Shown in pieces: positions 1-9,978 of a stretch of 32,013 nucleotides of DNA (positions are counted from its first letter, which is position 1; every line of letters begins with the position of its first letter). The notes beneath the pieces are model-generated. The model made no database searches. It had not been told where the DNA came from and worked only from the letters and a program-made list of their open reading frames with translations. The DNA lies in NCBI RefSeq assembly GCF_025024155.1, contig NW_026251864.1:1-32013 (forward strand), written 5' to 3'. This stretch comes from Gamsiella multidivaricata. Taxonomy: Eukaryota; Mortierellomycota; Mortierellomycetes; Mortierellales; Mortierellaceae. Position numbers and translations under genes: made by a program.

Positions 1-1980
1 TGTGCCCAAGACTGAAGGGTTGTTCTGTGGCGGCTGGAGATTCGAGTGAGGCTCCCCCCAAAGAGAAAACTGCCGGTACCATGACATAGATGGCGCAGTG
101 TCGAATATGACTGCCTCGTGAGTCGGCATGATTGCAGCTGAGCTATTTGCTTCTGCCAACGCCGCGCATTCGGCCGTTGCCTGGTTGAGGAGTGCAAGGG
201 CAGATAGGTTGGGCAACTCCACAGCCGTGTCCGTGCTCGTGTTCGTGTTAGATGGGATCGGCAGCATAGGATTGGTGACTTGAAACAAACTGGCCGGTGC
301 TGTGTCGATGTGGACACGCGCTGCTCTGGGCTGCGGGGTGCTGAGTGGCGAACTGGTTCCTACAAAGACATCCTGAAGGCGGTCTAACTCATTCGATGTG
401 CTAATATCGCCGAGATTGTAGCCTCGCGTCCGTACGACTTTGGACTCTCGAGTCTTTGCGATTGAGCCATATTCTGGAGTGAGAAATAACGGGACATTAC
501 CGCGAGTAGATCCTACGCCCTTGTGCTGAGTGGTGTCCATCGTTGCAGTTGTCATCGTTATTTGATTGTGGCCGATGAGGCCGGGCGAGCTCTTCAGATG
601 GCCGGTAACCTGTGCCGTGTCTCTTGCCATCGATATCGTAACCATCGCGCTGTCGTCCTTGTTTTGCCGACACAAGTGAACAAATTTCCGCTTGGAATCG
701 CCTTCATTGCCCATTGAATCGCTCTCAAATTCCTCACTGGCTTGACCTTCGCCGTCACTAGCATTCTCTTCCTTGTCCAATCGAGACCACGTCCCGAGGC
801 TGGATTCTGTAGAGCGAGTCGACGACGAGGAGGAGATCATGCGTCGCCTTTTTGTAGACTGGGATGGTGAATATCCTATTGTGTCGCGAAAGCCCTTGGC
901 GTGAGGGTTGTGGTCCTTCTTTAAATCATTGACTCTATGATTTTGATAGTGAGTGACGGCGATAAAACTGGTTTGATCGTAGGTGAATGTTGTCGAAAAG
1001 GTACTCTCGCGCGTCTGCTGGGAGCACTGAGTTAGATGGATGCGCGGTCGATACTTGTGGAACGACACCAGGTGGAAGATATGGTTGCCGGTTTGGATAT
1101 AGTCGTTCTCTCTCGAGCGTCCATTGAGGCGTTGAGTATCTGGTTCCGGTACTCTGTTTGTGAGCTTGACGTTTGCGAATGAGATCATATTCTTCTCCAT
1201 CCAATGTTTACCGGTCTGACGCAAATCTGGATGCATGTAAAGTCCTTGCGAAAGTACCGAGCGGACAGTGCTCTTACTATTCGCGAAATCGTCATTGCCT
1301 GATCGTTCAGAGGGCTGCGCTGGACTCCATCGGCCACTGGAAAAGCGGAAGCGATGACTGTCCATAGTTTCAAAATCTAGATGGATCGTGTAGATGGCCT
1401 TTGAATCTAGGTTCACTGCCTTAAAATTGAGACAAGGGAACAAACAGCGGCCAGACTTTGTGAGGATCATTTCGTTCTGATGGCTGTGAAACTTGGCCCA
1501 AAGATCGGCATCGACAAGGAGAAGAGCAGGTTCGATGTCACGGACTGACAGCGGGACAGACAAAGCTCTTGTAACAGACAACGAAGTAGTCGGCCTCTTC
1601 GCCTGCAACGTGGACATATTGTCGCTCTTGGACACTTGAACTCCATCGATTCTTCCAGTCACCCCCCTACGCTCGTTTTTAAGAGATATGCGGGGACTCA
1701 TTCTTGGTACGCATAGCATCTGGTCAGCTTTGTTAGATCGGGGCCCAGTTGCCTCGAAAAGGGCGTGTTGTGCCCGCTGATCATCTTGTAGCCTAGTATA
1801 GTGATGGTAGTATGAAATTTGTAGCGTGTTAGTAATCCCGTAGTATCTGTTACACTTGTTATGGACCCTGATAACATAAGGTTTAGATTTATCCGTACCC
1901 TGATAGCCCATTTTCTCTCTGTGTGTCACTGCTGTGCCTGAATATAGTATGGGCGGTAGAACTGGTTCCACGAAGGGCAT
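1..1980 (-). CDS. T-box transcription factor, 3' end outside the window
   Basis: One reading frame stays open without introns from the ATG at 1978-1980 to the window edge (660 codons). Residues about 153-366 form a T-box DNA-binding domain. It starts at LWAKFH (160-165), continues with EMILTKSGRCLFP, RFRFSSGRW, the HPD...TGKHWM block and KLTNR, then HKYRPRIH and FIAVTHYQNH, and ends with NPHAKGFRD (to 366). A basic KRRR at 377-380 could be a nuclear signal, followed by a Ser-rich and acidic tail. The domain carries two insertions of roughly 20 residues, one before HPD and one after KLTNR. T-box proteins are DNA-binding regulators best known from animal development; they have been reported in unicellular holozoans and early-branching fungi. 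The start is uncertain: an ATG at 1701 is in frame, and the frame is open back to a stop at 2113-2115 with an acceptor-like AG just inside it. Family call very sure; N-terminus and function not. Confidence 0.93.
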   Translation of the reverse strand, partial: MPFVEPVLPPILYSGTAVTHREKMGYQGTDKSKPYVIRVHNKCNRYYGITNTLQISYYHHYTRLQDDQRAQHALFEATGPRSNKADQMLCVPRMSPRISLKNERRGVTGRIDGVQVSKSDNMSTLQAKRPTTSLSVTRALSVPLSVRDIEPALLLVDADLWAKFHSHQNEMILTKSGRCLFPCLNFKAVNLDSKAIYTIHLDFETMDSHRFRFSSGRWSPAQPSERSGNDDFANSKSTVRSVLSQGLYMHPDLRQTGKHWMEKNMISFANVKLTNRVPEPDTQRLNGRSRENDYIQTGNHIFHLVSFHKYRPRIHLTQCSQQTRESTFSTTFTYDQTSFIAVTHYQNHRVNDLKKDHNPHAKGFRDTIGYSPSQSTKRRRMISSSSSTRSTESSLGTWSRLDKEENASDGEGQASEEFESDSMGNEGDSKRKFVHLCRQNKDDSAMVTISMARDTAQVTGHLKSSPGLIGHNQITMTTATMDTTQHKGVGSTRGNVPLFLTPEYGSIAKTRESKVVRTRGYNLGDISTSNELDRLQDVFVGTSSPLSTPQPRAARVHIDTAPASLFQVTNPMLPIPSNTNTSTDTAVELPNLSALALLNQATAECAALAEANSSAAIMPTHEAVIFDTAPSMSWYRQFSLWGEPHSNLQPPQNNPSVLGT

Positions 1981-3829
1981 AACCTTTTGAGATTTTGTAA
2001 TGGGGTTGTTCGAGTGACATGACGCCTGACCACGTTTCAGTGCGAATCTGATACTTCTATGAGATCGACATGTTAAGGACAAACATGTGCAGCTAGAATC
2101 AGTCCTATGAAATTAACAAGCGCTCATCCATAAGCATATTATAAGATCTACAAATAGACGCGTCCACAAAGGGAAAGTTAAGCAGTAGTTGGCAAGCTTC
2201 CCTTCGAATAACCATTCAAAAGCGAAACAATATAAAGAATAAGAAAGGACCATATCAAGTGAATGGAATCAGAAATGGTGAACGGTTCAAGGGTAGTAAT
2301 AAGAACATTCTCTTGTAATTTTGCGCGTACATTTTTGTAGCGATATCGTATGATGGTATTGAAAAAGGATTTCAAGCAACCGCGTCAAATTGTGGAGCTT
2401 TGGAAGGTTGATTCTTTGGGTTTTTGTGAATTGTGATCTAGTGGGAGGATATTAAGAAGAAATGTCTCAACTATAGATCTAGATCGACATGAGATGCAAT
2501 GGAAAAAAAGTCGTTATTCGGTTCGATTATTCACAGAGGCGGAAAGCAAAAGAGCCGAGAGACCTCGTGTCTCAATTCTTGGCGACCGCGCTCAAGGGCG
2601 CAAACAATGAAGAATCTGACATAATGCACCATTCATTTTCGTCCGCTTTTAGTAGATCTCAAATGCGGTTTTCAAAGCTGTCTCAGCTTAAGTATTGTAT
2701 ACCAAATCCTGATAATGCTCTTCAGAAGGGGTCAAAAAAATAAATAATGGCGATCATCACTGAGCGCGATAGACCTGACCGCGACTTCTCATCTCAGTTC
2801 TGCCGATAGCAACTCAAAAAGCAATAGAGTAATAGAAGAAATGATGGTTTGAACGCGTCATGGCGTTGTGAAGACAGGTGATCGGTAAGAGGAGACATTG
2901 GCGGCGTACTCCTATATAATGCAGAGACATTCCTCTGAGAATGCGACGAGTGAATAAGCACCAGAATGGCGATTAAGCACGAAAAACCTTGTCAATCATG
3001 AGGCGATAAAAGAAAAAGGAAAAAAGAAAAAAGAAAAAAGCATGGAGAGGTATAGTTGGCATGGTTCTGAAGCTGTTTACATGTTATACAGAAGAGCAGT
3101 TCTGGTGGCATTCCTTCAACTTTTTATCAAAAGCGAGGGTTGGTGGGCGGTCTGAAGGGAGCACTTACCTGGAGTCTACACAGACAGCTTTAGAGGTTCT
3201 TGATGATTCTAAAGCTACAGAGCATGTGTAAGCTCTTGTTTAGTGAAGTCGAAATGAAGGAGAAGCAGGCAGAGCTGTGTTTGACAAGTTGTGAAGCATA
3301 GAAGGAGATATCGGTGAGGTTGAGTATGCGCTGATGGAGCTGCAGGAAGAGGGAGAAGAGGAAATGCAAGAGAAAGAGTGCTCGGGTGGAGAGGAGCGAT
3401 AAAGAAGAGAAAAAAGAAAAACGGGCGCTCTTGGTGGCGCGAAGGAATTGTTCAAAGAAGTGGAGTAAAGAAGAAAAGAGGGGGAAGACGCAGGAACGTG
3501 TAGCAGATTGAGGCCAAAGACATATGAGAACGTTTCCAATGTAGCCCTACAGCCAATCAGCGGCGTCTTGGTTTGTTCTACTGGATAGCACAGGTCTTTA
3601 TTACGTCGAGTCGTCTACTAGATGCAAGTGCCATGACCACTCTCCTCCAGATCTGACTGTATTACGATCTGAGATGCATTCCACGCAGAGTACCGTCGAA
3701 TAGGTCGCTAACAGTTGCGTACATGTATAAACAGTGATGTGTAATCGATGCTCCTGCTCCTGTTATTGCTGTTGCCATTACTGCCGCCAATGTCGTTATA
3801 GTCATCTCTCTTATGCATCTAATTCTGTC
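1981..3829. other. Intergenic region upstream of the T-box gene
   Basis: About 1.85 kb lies between the T-box start and the CHCHD5 stop, both on the minus strand, so it should hold the T-box promoter and leader and the CHCHD5 3' end. I find no homologous protein, tRNA or repeat. The longest plus-strand ORF (2489-2743, 84 codons) matches nothing I know. Positions 3240-3540 are strongly purine-rich on the plus strand (pyrimidine-rich in the T-box sense), and 3010-3040 is an A-rich stretch with interspersed G. An undetected upstream T-box exon is possible, because the coding frame stays open to 2112. Confidence 0.6.
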
Positions 3830-4401
3830 TTAAATGCCTCCTCTGTATCCGTATCCAGCTCCTGCCTTGGCATCCGATGTTCCTGAAGCAGCATCCGCGC
3901 GGGGAGGTCCTGTTGGAGGCAATTTTCCATGCTCCTCTGTACAGTGGAACAGCCGCTTGAGCGATTCTAGACAGACAGTCGGGTCTTGTTGATTCTTCAT
4001 CACACAGGCGTCGTAGTCCTTGATAAATGGATCGCACATCTCTTTGACATGCTTGATGATCGGCACACTATCCAAGTGCACACACATGTACATACAACGT
4101 AAAAAAAAAAAAAGTAGATTAGTAATATAAAAAGTGACTTGGAGTTCAACAAAGCTGTCAATGGGTTTATTTCCGAGCAACAAAGCGGCGTGCTTTTGAT
4201 CCTGAAGCCAGATATGGGTGTGACTTAATAGTTGAAAAGGTGCGCTTACTTGTCTTCGGAGCACTTTGCCAAGGCGCGCTTCTGAGTAATGCACTTGATG
4301 TCCCAGTTCTCAGGGTTCTGGGTGACACACTTCTGATAGAGCTCCAGTTGGAGGCCGCAATGCTTTGTCACAAGCGCTACTGTATTATCTGCAACGTCCA
4401 T
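3830..4401 (-). CDS. CHCHD5: CHCHD5-like twin CX9C mitochondrial intermembrane-space protein
   Basis: Two exons, 4401-4250 and 4067-3830, flank a 182-nt intron (GTAAGC donor) and give 129 residues. Exon 1 carries one CX9C pair (CGLQLELYQKC ... CITQKRALAKC). Exon 2 carries a second (CDPFIKDYDAC ... CLESLKRLFHC). Two consecutive twin CX9C units, and a PII block just before the second, are the arrangement of CHCHD5. Proteins of this class enter the mitochondrial intermembrane space and are oxidised there by Mia40/CHCHD4; the exact role of CHCHD5 is poorly defined. The C-terminus is Gly/Ala/Pro-rich. The ATG at 4401 gives MDVADN..., as expected for the family; an in-frame ATG at 4416 would add five residues. 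The gene lies in tandem, 261 bp downstream of the RBR ligase stop. Confidence 0.9.
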
Positions 4402-4662
4402 GTGGAATATGGCCATATACTATGGAAGGAAGAGGAAGGTAAAGTTGTCTGAAGTGCGAACAGAGGTGATGCTTGTTTATTTCGTGCTAATGGGTGACTG
4501 CTACTGCATCCAAAGCGGGGTAAACCATTTCCTTTTTAGGCTCTAATGGGATTGTCGGTGATCTTTGGAAGTATGGGGTGTGCTCGTGCTGTAGTATTCA
4601 GGGTGCAGCAATGTCCTCAGCCAAACATCCAACATGCAATTGCGCCATCGTTCAAGTCTCTC

Positions 4663-7600
4663 TCAAGCCCTGGATCGCTTGGTGTGGATAACAAATACAT
4701 TTGGGACACCGATCTCTGGCTGTCAAAAAAGAATATAGTAGTCAGTGCCACTGTTCACCGCATCTGCGCCAGGGTCGTATATCGAACATGAAAAAAACCT
4801 CAGTATACCTTTTCAGAAGTTGCTGCAGGCATAGATTCAAGAACGTGTTGTACTTCAACCTGGCTCTGAACGACGTCATCCGAAAAGCCATGGGCAGTCG
4901 AGGGAGATCGGACCTGGCCATCCTCAGCAATCTGTCCTTGAGTTGTCATTAGGGCATCTGTGGATCCCTCGTTCATATTGCTAATTGATCTTCCAAGATT
5001 CGAATCGACGGCAACCACAGCTCTACGGCCGCATTTGAAAAATCCGCATGCAGCTCCCCAAGGTTCTCGACAGATCCAGCAGAACCGATATCCGCAAAGC
5101 ATGCAATCCACCTTATTGCATCCGTCGTCTCTGTGAATGAGAATGCAGCAATTCGGGCATGGGTTTGTGTTTGCGAGCTTCCATTGAATCGTACTGAGAT
5201 CCAACTCTGGCCGTGGTGTGTTTTTCCTGGCCAAGGTTGCAAATGGTGCCGATTTATTGGACGCTCGAAGTTCATTCGCGCTGAGCGATCTTCGCCTCTG
5301 AGGATCCGATACCCCGTTCGTCTCGGTGATCAGCGATCGCATATGTTCAAAGCAGTCCTCAGAATTATGGTGCGAAGATTCGCCACACTGTAAGCACAGC
5401 TCATGATCACAGTTGGTGCTAGTACATAGCATTATCGCAGAGTTAGTAAACAATGAAAAGATGCTTTGAAAACTGTACTGCGATATGCTGTGTTCATAGC
5501 CAGACTGCATACCACCGATCCCATCGAAGCCAACGAACATGAAGGAACTGCAGTTCTTTCCATTGCTCTTGACGGGTCTCCATGCTTGACAGCTGCTTGC
5601 TAAGATGGACAATGGCCTTCTTGATCTCCACCTGTCGCTTACTTTCGGCTCGTGTAATCACTCCTGGTCGTGTAGAGCGTGATCTCTTTGCCTGCGGCGA
5701 GTCTACACGCGCCAGCCCTTTTCGCTTGATATTTGATGTATGCACGACAGTATCCTGCTGCTCAGTTCCTGGTTTATGCGATCCATCATTTGACTCTTGA
5801 CCGTCGTTTCCAGCTCTGAAACGGTGATCTTCTGTAGCGTTGCCGATATTAATTACGACTCGCGATGTTCTATCGTCCCCGGCTTCCATCGTCTTTGTGT
5901 CAATGCAAAAGCTCGTCCGCGGTTCGTCAGCAGATTGCTTCTCCTTCAGGTCGAACAAATCAAGCAATGACAGCATCAGTGCCTTGTACATCTCCAGCAC
6001 GCCATGCGCTTTCAATGGATGCTGTCTACGTAGAAAGAAGGCGCCAGGAGCACGATCTAGCTGTTCCGGAGCAGCCTGGGGACGATGTGTCTGAGTCGCT
6101 TGCGAGGTCTGTGGGATTTGTGAAGGCCTTAAGACTTGAGACGGCTGCGGGGTTGAAGAAGTTGGTGGTAAGTGTAGCGTTGACATTGAAGACGAGGATA
6201 CTGGCTGTTGAGACTGTTGGGACGCCGCATTGGGTTGATTTGCCAGTTCCAATGGGTCAGCTTGGACGACGGGACCACCCAGGGCGCGGTAGGCAAGACT
6301 TGATACATATGACTGCGCTTTGAATGGCAGACTCGATTGTATTCCTCGCGAGTCGCCGCAATAGGATCTGTAAGCATCCGCAAAAGACTGGATGATGTTG
6401 CGTGCCTTTTGGTCTCGCTCTGAAATAATTGGGCGCTGTTTTGATTTCGTGGTTGAGGCATGGCCGGATGTGGCCTTTGCTGGTGAAGACAAGGAAGAGG
6501 CTGGTGTGATATCATCCAGTTCAATGCCTCCCAAAGTCAACAACAACTTCAAATCCGCCAGAATTCCATCGAACAAAGGCATCAATTCTCGAGGAGGCAT
6601 GGTGAGCAAAGCACAGTTGACCTGCGAGACTACCATCTCGTGGTCGCATTGGTTGCAAAATCGTGAAAATGAACGATAGGGCTGGTTGTATTGGTTGTAC
6701 TGCGCAAGTGTTGCCTTGTCCACGTACTAGTCCACAAAAACACGAAGTGCGTGAGTAATAGTGTTGCAGGCGATGCGAAGGAGAGCGCATCATTTGAAAT
6801 GAACATACCTTGGTCCATTCAGACATCGAAATGATATCTTGGCAGACAGGGCACTTAATCTTTGTCACATTGAGGCCCCAGGAGTTGCTGACCACCTCTT
6901 TCACATACCTATCGAATGGATCATGTATCGACGAGGAATTAGCATTAATATAGCGAAGATTAACCAAGGTGAGAGCGAAAAGTGTGAAAGGTGAGCTGAG
7001 AGATGTATATGAATGCGTGCAGAAGGGGATTAGTGTGTGTGTGATCTGCAGTTCAATTTCCTATAGTTTTCTACGCGTTGTTTGCTGAGAGAGAGCTGTG
7101 TATGTTGAAATTACGATAGGCTCCACAGTTGCGCTTGGGGTTGTGCGGTCCAATCAAATGCATGCAAATCAAATGACATTCCGCCTGCATTTGAAAAGTG
7201 CCTAAAAATGTCCCTTACCGCTGGAAGCAGTCGCGACAGAATTGATCACGGCAGTACTCGAGGCAGAAGTCCAGGCGTGCATCAAAGCAGATCGAGCATC
7301 GCTGCAGATAGTACTCCATCTCGTTGTATCCGGCTTCGTCCTCGGATCCTTCGTCGCTATGTCGATCTTCGCCGTCGTCGATCCCTTCTTCGTCATCGTA
7401 TCCATGTGACATTGGATCGAAGGCATAATTGAAGACATGATCATGGCCTTGATGGGATGCTTGTATATCGACCTGAGTCTGTCGGGCGATGTTGGAAACC
7501 TGAGGCAGCAGTGGTGATGATGATGGTGTTGAATGAGCAAGTGGGCCTCCGGACCTATTGCTGTTGCTGCTGCTGCCGTTGCTTGTAATGTTGTCCTGAG

Positions 7601-9059
7601 CGTGATGGATAAAATGATGATGGCTTCCTGATGGCTGACCAACGTCCTGTGCACCACCAATGTTTGGTCTGACTATATTGTCAGACATGGCCATACGATG
7701 GTGATGGCCTCTATTCTGATTATGGCGCAGTTGAGGTTGTTGTGACGATGAAGGGGTGAACGAAGACGCTGAGGAAGGCGGGTCCATCATTTTATACGAC
7801 TGCTCTGAATCAGCTGAGAGAAAAGTGGAGAAGGCTGCGAGTAGACTTAAGGCTTGAAAGATAGTCAGGAGAAGACCGAGTCCGGGTGCGAAGACCCAAA
7901 GTAGTGGGAGGGAATACGCAGCAAGGGCAGTGTGGAAGGAAATGTCGCCGATGTCCTCCAGGAACAGGTCGAGATGAAAAGGGATACAGGAGCAATAGAG
8001 GTGTGCGTGCACGAGTTCGGGCGTGCGGGTCGATAATGGCACAGGTGTAGCGAGCCTTATTCCCACAAGAACAGCCTGACAGAAGACAACGGATGGCTTC
8101 TCTGGTGCTGAAGTAAGAGCCGTGCGAGGGACGTAAGCAGGTGCCTTGGGAAGCGTACGGGTTGTCGTTGTTAGCAGCTGGGAGCGCTGCAGCGGTGTGT
8201 GTGAGCGAGGGAAGGAATGGGGGCGAATGTGGGAAGGAGAATGGGAGAGAGAATGGGAAGGAGAATGAGAATGAGAATGAGAAAAGGAATGAGAATGAGA
8301 ATGAGAATGAGAGTGAGAAAAGGAAGGGGAGCGAAGGACGGGGGTTCTCGAAAGGCTTGGTAGCTGCAACGGAGCTGGTGCGGTGTCCAGGTGCTCCGGG
8401 GTAGACAAGGCAGAGGTCGAAGGAGGGTGCGAGGCAGAAAGGGAAGACGACGAAGACGAGGAGGACGACGAAGGGAGAGAAGGGAGGCGAGAGGGAGTGG
8501 TGGAATGAAGAGAAGACAGCGTCGAGGTGGAAGTGGAAGTGGAAGTGGGCGTGGGTGTGGTAGAAGCTGAAGTCGAAGCAGAAGCATGGGGAGCACTGGC
8601 GCTCAGCGTGTTCCTGCCGTCGTTCTTCCTTTGCTGCTGGTGCAACAGCGGGTACCTCATCTTCTGGCCATTCTTTTCCACGGCCACGTCCCCCACCTCT
8701 TCCTTCTCCTCCCCCTCTTCTCCTCCCTGCTCCTTTTCCTTCTCTTCATCCTCCTTAGGATCGTTGCTGTCTTGTTGCAGGTGCAGTTGCAGCCCCCAGT
8801 CGGACGAACGAAGCAGCCCTGCCTGCCGATAGGACTGTGAATCACCACCGCGACCAATGCCGCCGCTGTCGGAGTTAAGGGCCAAGTGGAGATGTATGCC
8901 TACTTCGCCGTCTGATGTCCTCTCTTCCGCCAGTGTTGTTGTTGAAAGTACTACAGAGGCAATTGGTCCAGTTGATCCGTGGCCTTGACCCGTCGACAAA
9001 GTCCTCTCTTTGACTCCAATACTTCTATCGATATGTTGTTGTCCATCCATGGCACGCAT
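4663..9059 (-). CDS. RBR (RING1-IBR-RING2) E3 ubiquitin ligase with long N-terminal extension
   Basis: Five exons (9059-7219, 6908-6809, 6726-5513, 5418-4809, 4719-4663) join in frame to 1273 residues. RING1 spans about 588-636 (CSIC ... CRDQFCRDC ... CPVC). IBR ligands begin at FCNQC (671, 674) and resume at CTNCDHELCLQC (1052-1063) after about 377 low-complexity residues. RING2 starts at CPNC (1139-1142), and the Cys in HRDDGC (1152) sits where RBR ligases carry the catalytic thioester cysteine. This class takes ubiquitin from an E2 onto that cysteine before passing it to substrate. Residues 1-580 are Ser/Pro/Thr/His-rich with an SH dipeptide run and a hydrophobic stretch just before MMDPP. 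The poly-Ser run uses mixed codons, so I keep this region as coding. An acceptor-like site before the ATG at 7790 allows a shorter 850-residue start. Substrate unknown. Confidence 0.88.
8219..8331 (-). repeat. Ser-His dipeptide-coding tandem repeat in the RBR N-terminus
   Basis: The plus strand carries imperfect 6-nt units of the GAGAAT/GGGAAG type. In the RBR frame they encode alternating Ser-His with interspersed Phe, Pro and Leu. It is a low-complexity coding microsatellite likely to vary in length between strains. Confidence 0.7.
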
Positions 9060-9978
9060 TTTTCTGTACGAATAATAATAAAGGGTTTGAATAGAAATTG
9101 GAGAACGAGGTGTGCGAATGAGAGACGAAGAGGAAATGAAGAAAGGCATGCATTCCTCGACTTGTTGCTCGGTTCATGGTTCTTTCCGTACGCGTTCGCA
9201 CAAAAAAAAAAGGAGACCTTGTCGTCTGTCCTCCAATAGGCCCGTACCGTTCCTATGCTCTCTCCCTTCGTGCGTACCGCTGCTTCGAGCACCACTACCA
9301 CTAAGCGGGAGCATGGATCGGAATACATAGTGCAGTGCTGAGCCGCCGGAAAAAAAAAAAAGGGGGGGGGGGAAGCTTATGCACCCTCCACAGGGGATAG
9401 AAGGAGAATCATGTCATGCGCGGGGCACACCGAGGCAAGAAGGGGCCACAAACTATTGAGGTGTATCGCATCCAGCTCCAAGGCACACTCTACATTGGCA
9501 TCATTGACTCATTAGGATATCGATCTGCAGTCGGAGCACTGAACAAATTTACAGGCGACACGACTACCACAACGATCCCATACAATTACAAGCGAGTGAA
9601 CATCTATAGAGACATGCTTTCGACTAATACGTTGTTTATTTCTTCGGAAAGTACAACGAATGCCCAAGAATAGTGAATAAACCGATTGATATCTAGCGTA
9701 ATTCAACAGAAAGTAGATTGCTTGGTAAGTAACCACGTCTCATATAAACAACGATAGGGCATTTTAGTTGCAATTGAGGAAATGCAAAAGAAAGGAAAGA
9801 TAAATCAGGAAAATAAGAAGTAGTCCACATGTATATTCGGACAATGTAGATAAGTTTTTCAAACATCATTTTAAAGGGCGTGCATGCACGGAGGCGTCTT
9901 CATAATCCCTCTGCACCAATTGTCCAGTTGCCATCATGCGATTGGCCGGAGAGTGTGGAAGAAAATGATACTTACGAT
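9060..9978. other. Intergenic region, RBR promoter side and uS13 3' side
   Basis: No gene is recognisable in these 919 bases. They lie upstream of the RBR start and downstream of the uS13 stop, both genes on the minus strand. In RBR sense, a pyrimidine/TACAG acceptor-like site sits just before the chosen ATG, so a 5' UTR intron is possible. An A run directly followed by an 11-base G run lies near 9350-9372. Confidence 0.5.

Noticed and set aside
2505..2545. tRNA-like GGTTCGATTAT (possible B box)
   Set aside because: The last bases do not match a B box, the flanks cannot form a T-arm stem, and there is no A box upstream.
2489..2743. 84-codon plus-strand ORF upstream of the T-box gene
   Set aside because: No recognisable motif, no neighbouring splice structure extending it, and the length is within chance for the region.
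3240..3539. 99-codon minus-strand ORF rich in Ser, Pro, Leu and Phe
   Set aside because: It is the translation of a pyrimidine-rich stretch; the composition explains both the open frame and the residues.
8141..8832. Plus-strand ORFs with Glu-Asn or Ser/Phe repeats
   Set aside because: They are antisense shadows of the repetitive RBR N-terminal coding region, which continues in frame to a recognisable RING domain on the minus strand.
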